NCBI GenBank assembly: GCA_900088475.1
Contig: FLMG01004083.1
Span: 1-12,034 of the forward strand
Length of the DNA stretch: 12,034 bases
Reading direction: 5' to 3'
DNA from: Hyphochytrium catenoides
Lineage: Eukaryota; Sar; Hyphochytriomycetes; Hyphochytriales; Hyphochytriaceae
Below the pieces are notes generated by a model that was given only the letters and a program-made list of their open reading frames with translations, was not told the origin of the DNA and searched no databases. Positions 1 to 7,909 of the stretch are shown one piece after another; within the stretch, counting starts at the first letter, position 1; each line of letters starts with the position of its first letter. Position numbers and translations under genes: made by a program.

Positions 1-363
1 AATAACGATCTGAGAGGTGAAGGAGATGAGGTGGAGGTGAAGCTATGGCCGATAGTGAAGGGCACACTCACTAAGATCTTGGTTGACCTGCTGAAGTCAG
101 AGAAGAGGGCACAGGTAAGAAAGACAGCGAGAGAGCGACGTACAGCGAGAAAGAGAGAGAGCTCTAGAAAATGTTGCCCATTTGCGGCTATCTTCTGCAA
201 TCTCCGCTGCTTTCTGACGACATCTTTTCTTCACCAGACTGAGAGTTTCGGGGCGCTGAAGGAGATGTATCGCGTTCTCCTCCTTCACACTCAGAAACCT
301 GAGAGCCTCAGGAGGACCTGGACCGAGCTTGTTCAAGCTTTCGCCACGCTGCAACGCCCATGA
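1..363 (+). CDS. 3' end of a spliced gene, C-terminal helical segment (partial, unidentified)
   Basis: Two exons: 1-114 (38 codons, reading from base 1) and 238-363 (42 codons including TGA at 361-363), joined across a 123-bp intron in phase 0. The 5' part lies outside the window. The visible 79 residues start NNDLRGEGDEVEVKLWPIVK, continue as an amphipathic helix (TLTKILVDLLKSEKRAQ), and after the splice read TESFGALKEMYRVLLLHTQK and then PESLRRTWTELVQAFATL before ending LQRP. This looks like alpha-solenoid/HEAT-type helices. There is a weak resemblance in spacing (an ALKxM block, then TWxxLVxxF) to the extreme C-terminus of GBF1/GNOM-type large Arf exchange factors; this is only an impression and I assign no function. 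Coding support comes from the strong donor CAG|GTAAGA, the acceptor TTCTTCACCAG, the in-frame join and non-repetitive composition. The gene converges with the FSP1-like gene just downstream. Confidence 0.72.
   Translation, partial: NNDLRGEGDEVEVKLWPIVKGTLTKILVDLLKSEKRAQVRKTARERRTARKRESSRKCCPFAAIFCNLRCFLTTSFLHQTESFGALKEMYRVLLLHTQKPESLRRTWTELVQAFATLQRP
115..237 (+). other. Intron in the left-edge partial gene
   Basis: Donor CAG|GTAAGA at 114/115 and acceptor TTTTCTTCACCAG|ACT at 237/238, preceded by a pyrimidine-rich run. The length is 123 bp, a multiple of three with no in-frame stop, so retention would insert 41 residues (Arg-rich, then Cys/Phe-rich) without breaking the frame. The low-complexity Arg/Lys/Ser reading of the GA-rich 5' half favours removal as an intron. 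Confidence 0.75.
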
Positions 364-390
364 TTTATGCTAAAAATTCTCTCCCTCCCG

Positions 391-404
391 CTCTCTCTCT
401 CTCT
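391..404. repeat. Short (CT)n tract between convergent genes
   Basis: (CT)7 microsatellite lying in the 56-bp gap between the two convergent stop codons, hence in the 3' UTR of one or both transcripts. Confidence 0.9.
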
Positions 405-419
405 TCTCCACCCACATAT

Positions 420-1985
420 CTATTGCTCAAAGTATGCTTTCTCTCCCACCTGGGGCATGGTCTGCTTCAACTTCCTCCACATCTCAGAAGAGAGAAGGTC
501 TCTACCTTTCCTTTTCTTCAGAACCATTCCTCCTAGAACTGCTCCAAGTACGATGCCATTCACTTCCACCAGCTCGTCGTGCTGGCCAACGGAGACAGCG
601 ATACTTGGCTTACTGTCAGGTTTATACCTCAGTTTCGGAAGCCTGTTGTCTGCAATCCTTAGGGCATTCTTGGCAGCAATCTCTGCATGGAGGAGAGCAT
701 GATGCGCTAATTTGGGCTCTGAGACGGCGGTACAATCTCCTATGGCGAGGACATTAGCCTGACGCACTTCAGGGATAACAAGAAAGTCGTTAACAAGGAT
801 CTCTCCGTTGTCGTTCAGCCAACTCCGAGGAAAGACACTCTCTTTCTCTCCCTCCCAGCGTCCGACTTTCTTTTCCCGAAGCTCATCGTGGTTGCGACCC
901 CTGGCTGCATCTGAAGAGGATGAGGCATCTGAACCCCGTCCGGTGGCAAATATAACCAGATCCGTGTCGATCTTCTCCCCTGTTGAGGTAGTGAAGACTC
1001 TGCGGGACGAGACAAATGGAGCGCATAGATCAGCCGGGAGAAAGTCTATTTTCTGGCCCATGAGCAATGTGACGCCCCTGGTCTTGAGCTTCTCTATTGC
1101 CTGTCTCTTTAGCTCCACCGACACCGAAGGATGTATGTTAGAAAGAAGAGAGTCCTTGTCCTGGATGAGAGTGATGTCTTTCTCAGGAAGTGCGTCTACT
1201 ATCTCCCCTGCTAGCTCGATCCCCACTGGTCCTCCTCCTACTATGAGTATCCTGGTGCTCTGCTTGATGGCTCGCTGCAGGCTCTGATACAGCTTCGTTA
1301 TGTTTTCTCTGCAAGAGAAAGCAGGAAGCAGCTCTGAGCTAGCACTCAAGGGAATCTCTGCCGGAAAGGGAGAGGGAGAGGCGGGAGAGCCAGTGGCAAT
1401 GATAAGCACATCATAGTTATACTCCCGCTTGCTGTGGAGAATGACTTTGTTCTCTTGAGGCATGATCCTTGCCACCCTTCCCCGTACTATTATTCCTTTT
1501 CCACACTCTCTAGCGTCTGACTGAATTTCTTCCTTTGCCTCTTTCTCTAAGAGCTTATCGTAAGGAATCATTAGAGCTTTCTCCCAGTTTGGCACCACTG
1601 CTGCTCTCACAGCTGCCATTTTATGCAGCATGAAAGGCTGCGGCTCTATTAGCAGGATCCGATAGCCCTTTCTCTTGTTGCTTAGCTGCACTAGAGAGGA
1701 GACAACTGCCACCCCTCCATAACCTCCTCCTACAACGATGATGGTCTTCACGCTGGCGTTATGCGGTGAGGAGCAGGAGGATGAGCTAGACGAGACAACC
1801 CTTTCTCTGTCAGTTGGACTGTTCGGGGGACGCGTAGCCTCAGCCTCTTCATCCACGGCAAGCGCGCCATCGCCCTTCTCCTCTTTGTTACCTTCTTGGG
1901 TGCCACCGTCTCTTGGGTGGTCTGAGGAGGTCAGGGACGTAAAGGTGCCAGCCGCGAACGCTGGTGACGAGGGGTTGTTACCCAT
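420..1985 (-). CDS. FSP1/AIFM2-like FAD-dependent NAD(P)H:quinone oxidoreductase, N-myristoylation motif
   Basis: Intronless, 521 residues from ATG at 1985 to TAG at 420. The frame opens with GTG at 2006 directly after an in-frame TAG; the first ATG is at 1985, with G at -3 and +4. It begins MGNNPS, a good N-myristoyltransferase site (Gly2, Ser6), as in animal FSP1. Residues 3-78 are a Ser/acidic disordered stretch. The FAD Rossmann motif is VVGGGYGG (about 84-91); the FSP1-type LHKMAAVRAA follows near 120-130; YDVLIIATGSP is near 191-201. The NAD(P)H Rossmann motif is VGGGPVGIELAGE (about 249-261). DLVIFATGRG (about 342) leads into a Ser/charged insertion of roughly 30 residues, then VLAIGDCTAV (412-421) for the FAD tail and KLAHHALLHAEIAAKNA. 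The C-terminus (GRDLLSSEMWRKLKQTMP) matches the FSP1 tail rather than AIFM1 or NDH-2. Family knowledge: FSP1 reduces membrane coenzyme Q and vitamin K with NAD(P)H, trapping lipid radicals. Location at membrane faces is inferred from the myristoyl motif. Confidence 0.93.
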   Translation of the reverse strand: MGNNPSSPAFAAGTFTSLTSSDHPRDGGTQEGNKEEKGDGALAVDEEAEATRPPNSPTDRERVVSSSSSSCSSPHNASVKTIIVVGGGYGGVAVVSSLVQLSNKRKGYRILLIEPQPFMLHKMAAVRAAVVPNWEKALMIPYDKLLEKEAKEEIQSDARECGKGIIVRGRVARIMPQENKVILHSKREYNYDVLIIATGSPASPSPFPAEIPLSASSELLPAFSCRENITKLYQSLQRAIKQSTRILIVGGGPVGIELAGEIVDALPEKDITLIQDKDSLLSNIHPSVSVELKRQAIEKLKTRGVTLLMGQKIDFLPADLCAPFVSSRRVFTTSTGEKIDTDLVIFATGRGSDASSSSDAARGRNHDELREKKVGRWEGEKESVFPRSWLNDNGEILVNDFLVIPEVRQANVLAIGDCTAVSEPKLAHHALLHAEIAAKNALRIADNRLPKLRYKPDSKPSIAVSVGQHDELVEVNGIVLGAVLGGMVLKKRKGRDLLSSEMWRKLKQTMPQVGEKAYFEQ

Positions 1986-2100
1986 ATCCTCTTGATCGTG
2001 CCTCACCTAGGACACTGTGCTCTCTAGAAGCCCTCAACCCATGCGCCGCTTGACTTTACCTCTCCATAGCCAGCGCTGCGGTTCTTCCTTTCAGCGCCAC

Positions 2101-2131
2101 AGAGGATTGCCTTCCCCCAGCTCAATCCTCT
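2101..2131. repeat. 9-bp perfect inverted repeat (hairpin) in the FSP1-like leader
   Basis: AGAGGATTG at 2101-2109 and CAATCCTCT at 2123-2131 are exact reverse complements separated by 13 bp. If the transcript starts upstream of 2131 the hairpin would lie about 116 nt before the start codon in the 5' UTR. Confidence 0.6.
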
Positions 2132-2364
2132 CTCTGGCGCCTCCGGTGCTGCTTAGGATGGCGCTGCCTCTCTGCAGGAGCTGATGTCTGGCCCTCGGGC
2201 CTTGAGACCAACGCGATCTGAGGCTCGAATCCAAAGGCAGCGTCCATCAGGAAGGAAAGGACCTTACCATCATGGGGAGACACGAGGGGAGGAACAGAGA
2301 AAGAGGAGCACGAGATCTGGATCAACAGTGATTTCCAGTTAGGGAAGAGAGACAGAGTTTGTTT

Positions 2365-2382
2365 AGAGAGAGAGAGAGAGAG
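2365..2382. repeat. (AG)9 microsatellite
   Basis: Uninterrupted AG dinucleotide run on the + strand, upstream of the FSP1-like gene. Confidence 0.95.
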
Positions 2383-2505
2383 ACAGAGCGTCATGGCCGC
2401 GTAATAGGGACAGTCGCGTTCTTGCTAGATGAGCAAGCTGCCTTCAGGCCCAAATGGTCCTAACCTGAAGGTAAAGCCGTTACAAGTAGATTGACAAACA
2501 CTGTA

Positions 2506-2552
2506 TGTCAATTGTCACGAGCTTCTCGGTGAAGAATCGGTGTTAATTGACA
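2506..2552. repeat. 8-bp inverted repeat
   Basis: TGTCAATT (2506-2513) and AATTGACA (2545-2552) are exact reverse complements across a 31-bp loop. No function is evident. Confidence 0.4.
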
Positions 2553-2700
2553 ATTTCTCCCAAATTTACCCCATACCCACTTGCGCACACTTTGTGAATT
2601 TATATCCAACTTTACAAAGACAGCAAATGTGCCAACAATGCGGTGCTATCTAGAACTTTCTATCAACAACCAGATGATGGGAAGTAAATGATGATCTTCT

Positions 2701-2829
2701 CTGTACATTCTTAGGGGAAGAAGTGGCAGACGGGAAGGAAGTGAGCGGAGCTCTCTAAAAGTATAAGTACTTCATCATCTTCTTGCAAGCGAAGAGAGAG
2801 CTCCTCCTGTCTGCTTCAAGAATGTACAG
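2701..2829. repeat. Imperfect foldback with three collinear arms
   Basis: CTGTACATTCTT (2701-2712) pairs perfectly with AAGAATGTACAG (2818-2829); CAGAC (2727-2731) with GTCTG (2809-2813); AGCTCTCT (2749-2756) with AGAGAGCT (2795-2802). The order is preserved, giving a 129-bp hairpin with asymmetric bulges (14 versus 4 nt and 17 versus 6 nt) and a 38-nt loop. It could be a decayed foldback transposon or MITE, or a structured RNA; no target-site duplication or transposase is seen. Confidence 0.5.
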
Positions 2830-4702
2830 CATTGCTACCAGCATAGTACATTAACAGTGCAAGTGACTTTGGAGGGGAGTGATAAGAACGTCCGCGGTTG
2901 TTGATGGCGGAAGAGGATTGACTTTCTAGGCTTCAGAGGTTTAGGCAACGAAAGTGCGGCGGGCGTTTGGCCAAAGAGACGCATACCACGTTCTGTTCCA
3001 GTAGTGCCGTGCACTTGGTCTCATTAGGTTGTATATCGCCAAGCGAGTACAACTGTGTGTAGTAGACATTGAACCTCAATGAGAAGTCTTATCAATGACA
3101 AGCACTTCTCTCAATACGTTCCGTTCGTCACTCAATTGTCATCCTAAAGTAAAGGGATGCTGCCAGATGCCAAAGCCCATTCCTGCCGTAACAGAGCTCC
3201 AACCGCACTCTCCAAAAGAAGGCATCTACAGAAAACTGCAATAATGAACCCATAATAATTGATAGGTGAAGGACAATCGGTTAAAAAAATAGACGCCAGA
3301 CAAACAATTTGGAAGTAACAGCTTAGCTGAAAAGGCAACAACAAAGGTTTTCTTTATAAAGAACTTGATCATTGTCCCCGCTACGTTTTGAAAAGCAAGT
3401 CTTCCGCTAGCTAAAGTGCGACGTTTTCTTTACCAACTTGCTAACAAGTATTTCCGACTCCCTAGCTAAGCGATGCCGCGTCATGTACAGTTTAAGCGCG
3501 TATGATGTATGGGAAAGGAAGAGAGACTGCTCCACAAACACTACATCTGGAGATGGATCCAGAAAGAAGCATGCAGTCATGATGTCGTCTCTTCTCCTGG
3601 CGGCTGCGCCAGCTCACAGCCAGTCAATTTGGGTGACAAGCTGCAAGCAGACGCAAGAAGAAGGCTGCTCCATCACTACGAACGTTTGGATGATCGTAGG
3701 TTATTACGGCCCAACACGTTGTGTTGTACATGCAAAGCTCAAAGTTCCTGCTGGAAGGCAAGAAGACACTCTTGAAAGAGAAGAAGAGAATCGCTTTGAG
3801 ATCAAATACAGCGGTAGTATTCAAGAGCAGACAGTTAGCAGCTATTTAGCAGAATGGAAGACCGCCGATAGCTCAAGAAGAAGATCTTTCTCTATTATTG
3901 TTACAATCGAACATGCCTTGCATTAGCAGAACCTGGCAGACAACAGGAAGAGACCCTTTCTCTTGTCACCACTTATACCATAGACTTTTATACCCAATGA
4001 TGGCTAATAAGAAGTTCGATGATGGATGCCTTCAAGAATGGAGCTTCCTTCCAGGCTGCGAAGGCAGAGTTCATCCGCATAGTATGGAAGGGGCTCCCAA
4101 GGTTCCAAGTGTATATCTCGTTAGTTAGCTGGTCGTAGAGTTACATACATAAGACGCCCTTCGAACGGAATAAACTTTCCATGAGGCCACAGCAACCAAG
4201 GTCAAGGTTGTGCTTGAGATGATCTCAATAGTTTTATACCTTGTCTCCCTCGCTCTGTCTCGCTTTGCTCGCCGTCTCGTTCTCCAAGCTCCTCCAAAAG
4301 ATCTGGGATAGAGTGCAGATCTGGAGACCTCTGCAGGCTTTTAACAGTGCACTTGGAGCTTCGCTCTGATTGGCGGCAAGGGCAGAGTCATCACTCTTTT
4401 TATTGGGCACAGGACTAATACGCCCACCCATCCTTTCCTCTACCAATGGATTATGCTGGACGGGGAGGGCGATGCGGTGGATGGGATATGTGGATAAAAC
4501 CACATACTAATCCAAAAAAACAGAGCCAGTCATCAGTTAGCAACTACCCGAGAATAGCATCTCGTAAGGATCTTCTTACGAATATAAGGGCTTTCTTCAA
4601 AACGTGAACCCACCGCAAGCCATGAGACCTATTTTGATAACGTTAATAAGTATATATATCTAAAATTGAGGGTAGGAAGACCTAAAAATACTGCCACACA
4701 AT

Positions 4703-4760
4703 CCCACCCCCTACCTCCTGGCCTCCTTAGAAGGCCTTGCGGGTTAGGTCTAGGGGTGGG
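4703..4760. repeat. C-rich/G-rich inverted repeat
   Basis: CCCACCCC (4703-4710) and GGGGTGGG (4753-4760) are exact reverse complements. GGCC blocks at 4720-4723 and 4733-4736 lie nearer the centre, giving an imperfect stem around 4728. The surroundings show loose further pairing (CCTAAAAA against TTTTTTGGG) from about 4681 to 4775. Confidence 0.4.
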
Positions 4761-5004
4761 TAGGACTTTTTTGGGTATCTACCAGTCCAATTTAGCCTCC
4801 TGAAACAAACAGGCACGAAAGTTATATTGGTTATAGGTTTCACGGTATGTGTCCAACCCTAAGTAGACTGTAAGAAATAAACAAACCAATATTTCACCCC
4901 CGGTCTTTTTGGAAGTGGCCATTTTATTGACGCCAGAATGAAAGGAGTCTGGCCAATTTTCCCACTTTGCTTCCTCTTCAACAACACGACTCGTAAAGCC
5001 CAAC

Positions 5005-5027
5005 ATCTTAGACGTAACCACTAAGAT
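5005..5027. repeat. 7-bp inverted repeat
   Basis: ATCTTAG (5005-5011) and CTAAGAT (5021-5027) with a 9-bp loop; no attached function. Confidence 0.3.
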
Positions 5028-5220
5028 TTATTGGGTTGAAGTAGGTGCAGCTGTCCAGCAATATATCTGTAACATTTGTAAGGGAAAGGCGACGTCCTTT
5101 ATAAACGCTAGCACTCTTGGTAGTACCGTAGTACTGTATGTACATTAAGAGATTGCTCTCTGTTTAGAAGAAAGCCTAAGGTTTTGCCCCTTCAACATCT
5201 TCCCTAAGCTTGTTGGTCCG

Positions 5221-5265
5221 ATGCGCGCTGTGTATGTTGGACACAGACACAAGGGCAGCGCACAT
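5221..5265. repeat. Imperfect 10-bp inverted repeat
   Basis: ATGCGCGCTG (5221-5230) and CAGCGCACAT (5256-5265) pair at nine of ten positions; a nested CTGTGT/ACACAG pair lies between them. No function is evident. Confidence 0.3.
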
Positions 5266-6050
5266 TCAGAGGCGTACTATTTTGACAAAGCCAGTAGATG
5301 TGGCTAAAGAGTGGATCTAAGGTAAGGATTACTACTCGGGTATGACGATGTTGTGATGGATTGTCCTGTCATCTCTAATAAGATTTGGGGCAGCGAGGCA
5401 AAAGCCAGAGCCAGAGGGTGCAGTGACAGAGTGAGGATGAGAGATGACTCTTGATGGCAGGGAGTCAAATGAGAGCCAAGACGATAATGACTTAGGCCTA
5501 TGTGTTAGCTTGAAGAGATAGGACTAGATGCTCACCAGATCTAGAGATAGATGTGGGCGGAGAAGAAAGGAGGAAGAAGCTAGATAAATGGACAGATGTA
5601 AAAGGCCATTTTCCCTCATTTCCCTCCAGCTTTATGTGCCTGGTTTGATTTCTCTCATCCATTACCATGCACTCTCACAAGTAGTGATTGCCAACTCTGT
5701 CTTGCGTCTTACAAGTGTATAACATGAACTGAAAAATATCTTCATACCCATTAAGCCTTTTGTGTCGCTCTTTCTTCAACGTTTCTGCCTCTTGCCCACT
5801 CTGTCTCCCTTTTGTACTCCCACGGTCTTGATCACCTCACAAACACCACATCATTGCTCTAATTCAATTACTGCCTAGACATCCGCCGGACACCGATGAC
5901 TTTATATAGAGGGTGGATTGTAATTACCTGATAGTACGCCGCATTCCACTCCTTGATTTTTTTGTGCAGAAGTGTTTGCCTCTGGATTGCGGACTTGAGG
6001 ACTCTTCGAGGTGAAGGACAGGAAGACAGATTTACAGCTGCACACTTTCT

Positions 6051-6058
6051 GCTCTCTT

Positions 6059-6108
<50 letters not shown>

Positions 6109-6300
6109 CCTCTCTCTTTTGGTCTCTCTCTTTCTCTCGCTTTCTCACTCCCTCTCTCGTTCTCACTTTATCTCTCTCTCTTTCTCTGTCTCACACACTC
6201 TCTCTCTCTCTCTTTCTTTTTCTCTCTTCCTCCAAAGCAACCCACTGTTTCTCCGTCGTTTTCTCTCTCTCTCTCTCTCCTTCTCACTGTCCATCTCTTT
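6051..6300. repeat. Long polypyrimidine (CT)n-rich tract
   Basis: About 250 bp of nearly pure C/T on the + strand, with (TC)n runs near 6059-6118, 6170-6190 and 6198-6215 and a second block near 6261-6280. Two + frames stay open across it and read Ser/Leu repeats only because pyrimidine DNA cannot contain stop codons. Such tracts can adopt intramolecular triplex (H-DNA) structure; here that is an inference. Confidence 0.92.
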
Positions 6301-6370
6301 CCTCCCTTGTCCTCCCCTCCATGGTTGCATCCCAAGCCATAGACCGACGACCTCGTACTCTGATGATATA

Positions 6371-6540
6371 GAGGAAAGGAAAGAAAGGCGCTCCTTTCTG
6401 CGAGCAGGAGGGGAGCAGAGAGAGAAACGGAGGGAGAAAGAGAGAGAGAGCGAAAGAGAGAAACTAGGAGAAGGGAGGAGGAACAGAGAAACGAGGAAGA
6501 GCCCCCAGCGACCTGCTAAAGAGAAAAGAGAGAAAGTCCT
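6371..6540. repeat. Polypurine (GA)-rich tract
   Basis: About 170 bp of largely A/G sequence on the + strand following the polypyrimidine tract after a mixed spacer of some 70 bp. Complementary to parts of the CT tract, so the two could pair in a transcript. Confidence 0.85.
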
Positions 6541-6670
6541 AAGTGTCCCATTTCTCGCCGCGAAGCTGAAGCTCCAGGTCGAGATCGCGCATCATCATCG
6601 TCGCATCATCAGAACGCTGTCAGTTCCACATTTGCCTCATCTGAACACACAGCCAACATTACCTTAGAAC

Positions 6671-6694
6671 GAGAGAGAGAGAGAGAGAGAGAGA
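6671..6694. repeat. (GA)12 microsatellite
   Basis: Uninterrupted GA dinucleotides on the + strand, trailing into GAAAGAAAGAG. Confidence 0.95.
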
Positions 6695-6699
6695 AAGAA

Positions 6700-7909
6700 A
6701 GAGTCAACCATCAGTGATCACCCGCACGACGCGACTCCGCTGGCCTCGATTGTATCCAGAAGCCGAAGGAGATAAAGAGACGCTGCAATCTTCTCTTCTT
6801 TTCTCAGCTCGGCGCTCCTCTCCTGCTGCTACAGAGAGCAACTTACACCTCTTTCTCTTTGATCTCTCTCTTGCGCGCTTATCAGCGCTTCAACGTCACA
6901 TCGTCGCTTCTCTCAACTCATGGAGAACGAGAAAAGAATGCATTAGCACTTGGCATTCTCCCATCTAAAAGGAGCTTGAAGAGCCGCGTGTGAGACATCA
7001 ACGCCTGCTTGTCCCTCCATCGTCACGTCTAGAGACCGACAGCCTTGTCTCTTCCTCTCCTTCCGAAAGGATGACCTGCTCTCAAATAGAAAGAAGATCA
7101 AAATCTCAGATCCAGTCTCTCTCTCTCGTTGAGAGAGACAATGCCAAATCTCACGCTTTTTCCAAGCCTCGGATTATCATACATCGGAAGCCTCTGTCTC
7201 AATGCAAGTCACGCTCGTCCTATACTCCGTCTCTCCCGCCTGTACCGGAAGACACAGTGTTACGACAGGGAAAGGTACCTCAGAGCCCTGGATCTTCTGC
7301 CTCCTACGAGGCAATCTTCGTCCCTCCCGGATACACTCTCTGCAGATCCGTGCAACAAAGACTGGCTACTATGCAGTCGTCCCACTGAGAGAGAGAGAGA
7401 GACTCTTCGTTTTTGTCACGAAGTCAAGGATCTCTCTCCTTCCCGCCCTGGATATAGAAGAAAAGGAGAGAGGTGACAAACGAGCTAGTCCGCTGTCATT
7501 GTCTTCTCTCCTTCATGTGCGGCTATGGACATCAACAGATCCAGCGCTGTTACTTCCAGAACTTGTCACTTCGATTCTTTGTGTTCTTTTATAAGTTTAT
7601 GTCTCTTCCGTCGTTTGTCTCTTTCATCTTTCTCTCTGTGTGTCTCTCCCTATGGTACCGTCTTTGGATTTCCACCGAGGTGGGAGGAGACGGGCATAGA
7701 GCTAGAGAGCCGGTGGTGTCTTGGCTTTATGATGGCACCTGTAGGTGCCTCTGTACTTTTAGACCATTGTAGCATAACCTGTATAGTACAAGATACTCTT
7801 TGACCTCTGAGCTACTAGATCAATCTTGCACCTCTCGCCCGTCGATAGTCCTGTCTTTCCTGTCTATCTGGCTTTTGATGCCTTGTGCTGAGAGGCTTAG
7901 TGCAGTATG
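6700..7909. other. CT-biased region without a supported gene; includes the 3' UTR side of the PH-Costars gene
   Basis: All three + frames remain open across much of 7130-7390, the expected effect of a pyrimidine bias that lowers stop codons; the frames at 6714-6968, 6990-7388, 7129-7476, 7202-7594 and 7525-7803 overlap and none has a recognisable domain. The part nearest 7909 must contain the 3' UTR of the - strand PH-Costars gene. No AATAAA-type signal was recognised there. A GGCACCT/AGGTGCC inverted repeat (7734-7749, 2-bp spacer) and a (GA)8 run (7387-7402) lie inside. Confidence 0.45.
7734..7749. repeat. 7-bp inverted repeat with 2-bp spacer
   Basis: GGCACCT-GT-AGGTGCC, a near-palindrome. 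It could cruciform or be a protein site; nothing else supports a role. Confidence 0.4.

Larger units (their letters stand above)
2007..2400 (-). promoter_or_regulatory. 5' leader/promoter side of the FSP1-like gene
   Basis: No convincing coding sequence in this stretch. A 90-codon reverse frame at 2122-2394 is composed of microsatellite reading (LSLSLS) and basic low-complexity sequence and is not called. No clear TATA element was recognised. The leader holds a perfect 9-bp inverted repeat (2101-2131) and an (AG)9 run (2365-2382). A TAG|GTGAGG junction at 2006/2007 could serve as a splice acceptor for an upstream leader exon, but the ATG-initiated frame needs none. Confidence 0.3.
2401..6050. 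other. Long region without a convincing gene
   Basis: About 3.6 kb of mixed-composition DNA. The longest frames are 3438-3926 (+, 162 codons), 4779-5021 (-, GTG-initiated) and 4234-4503 (-). None shows a recognisable domain, and overlapping frames of similar length appear on the same stretch, so none is called. Isolated splice-like sites exist on the + strand (a CTAAG|GTAAGG donor at 5321/5322; a TTTTTTTGTGCAG acceptor ending at 5969) and could belong to an untranslated spliced transcript, but the short frame ending at that donor (about 46 codons) terminates in TAA next to it. Small inverted repeats are listed separately. I see no rRNA or tRNA genes. Confidence 0.5.

Noticed and set aside
808-1287. 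159-codon + strand ORF
   Set aside because: Antisense shadow of the well-supported FSP1-like coding sequence; no domain.
1986-2006. Extension of the FSP1-like gene to the upstream GTG
   Set aside because: In a spliced eukaryotic genome GTG initiation is unlikely; the ATG at 1985 has good context and gives an N-myristoylation motif matching the family.
2221-2238. GCTCGAATCC, similar to a tRNA B box
   Set aside because: No matching A box, acceptor stem or cloverleaf could be built around it.
4779-5021. 80-codon - strand ORF
   Set aside because: Starts at GTG, no domain or splice context; possible but unsupported.
5180-5321. Short + frame ending HIQRRTILTKPVDVAKEWI before a GTAAGG donor-like site
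   Set aside because: Brief resemblance to the end of copia-type RNase H regions (TKP), but too short, preceded by a stop, and no other retroelement parts found nearby.
5953-6667. Two + strand ORFs with long Ser/Leu repeats
   Set aside because: Produced by the (CT)n tract, which cannot contain stop codons; the remainder is Arg/Glu repeat reading from the GA tract.
6990-7803. Set of + strand ORFs of 81-132 codons
   Set aside because: All three frames are open over the same DNA because of pyrimidine bias; no domain, no consistent splice structure, no frame clearly better than the others.
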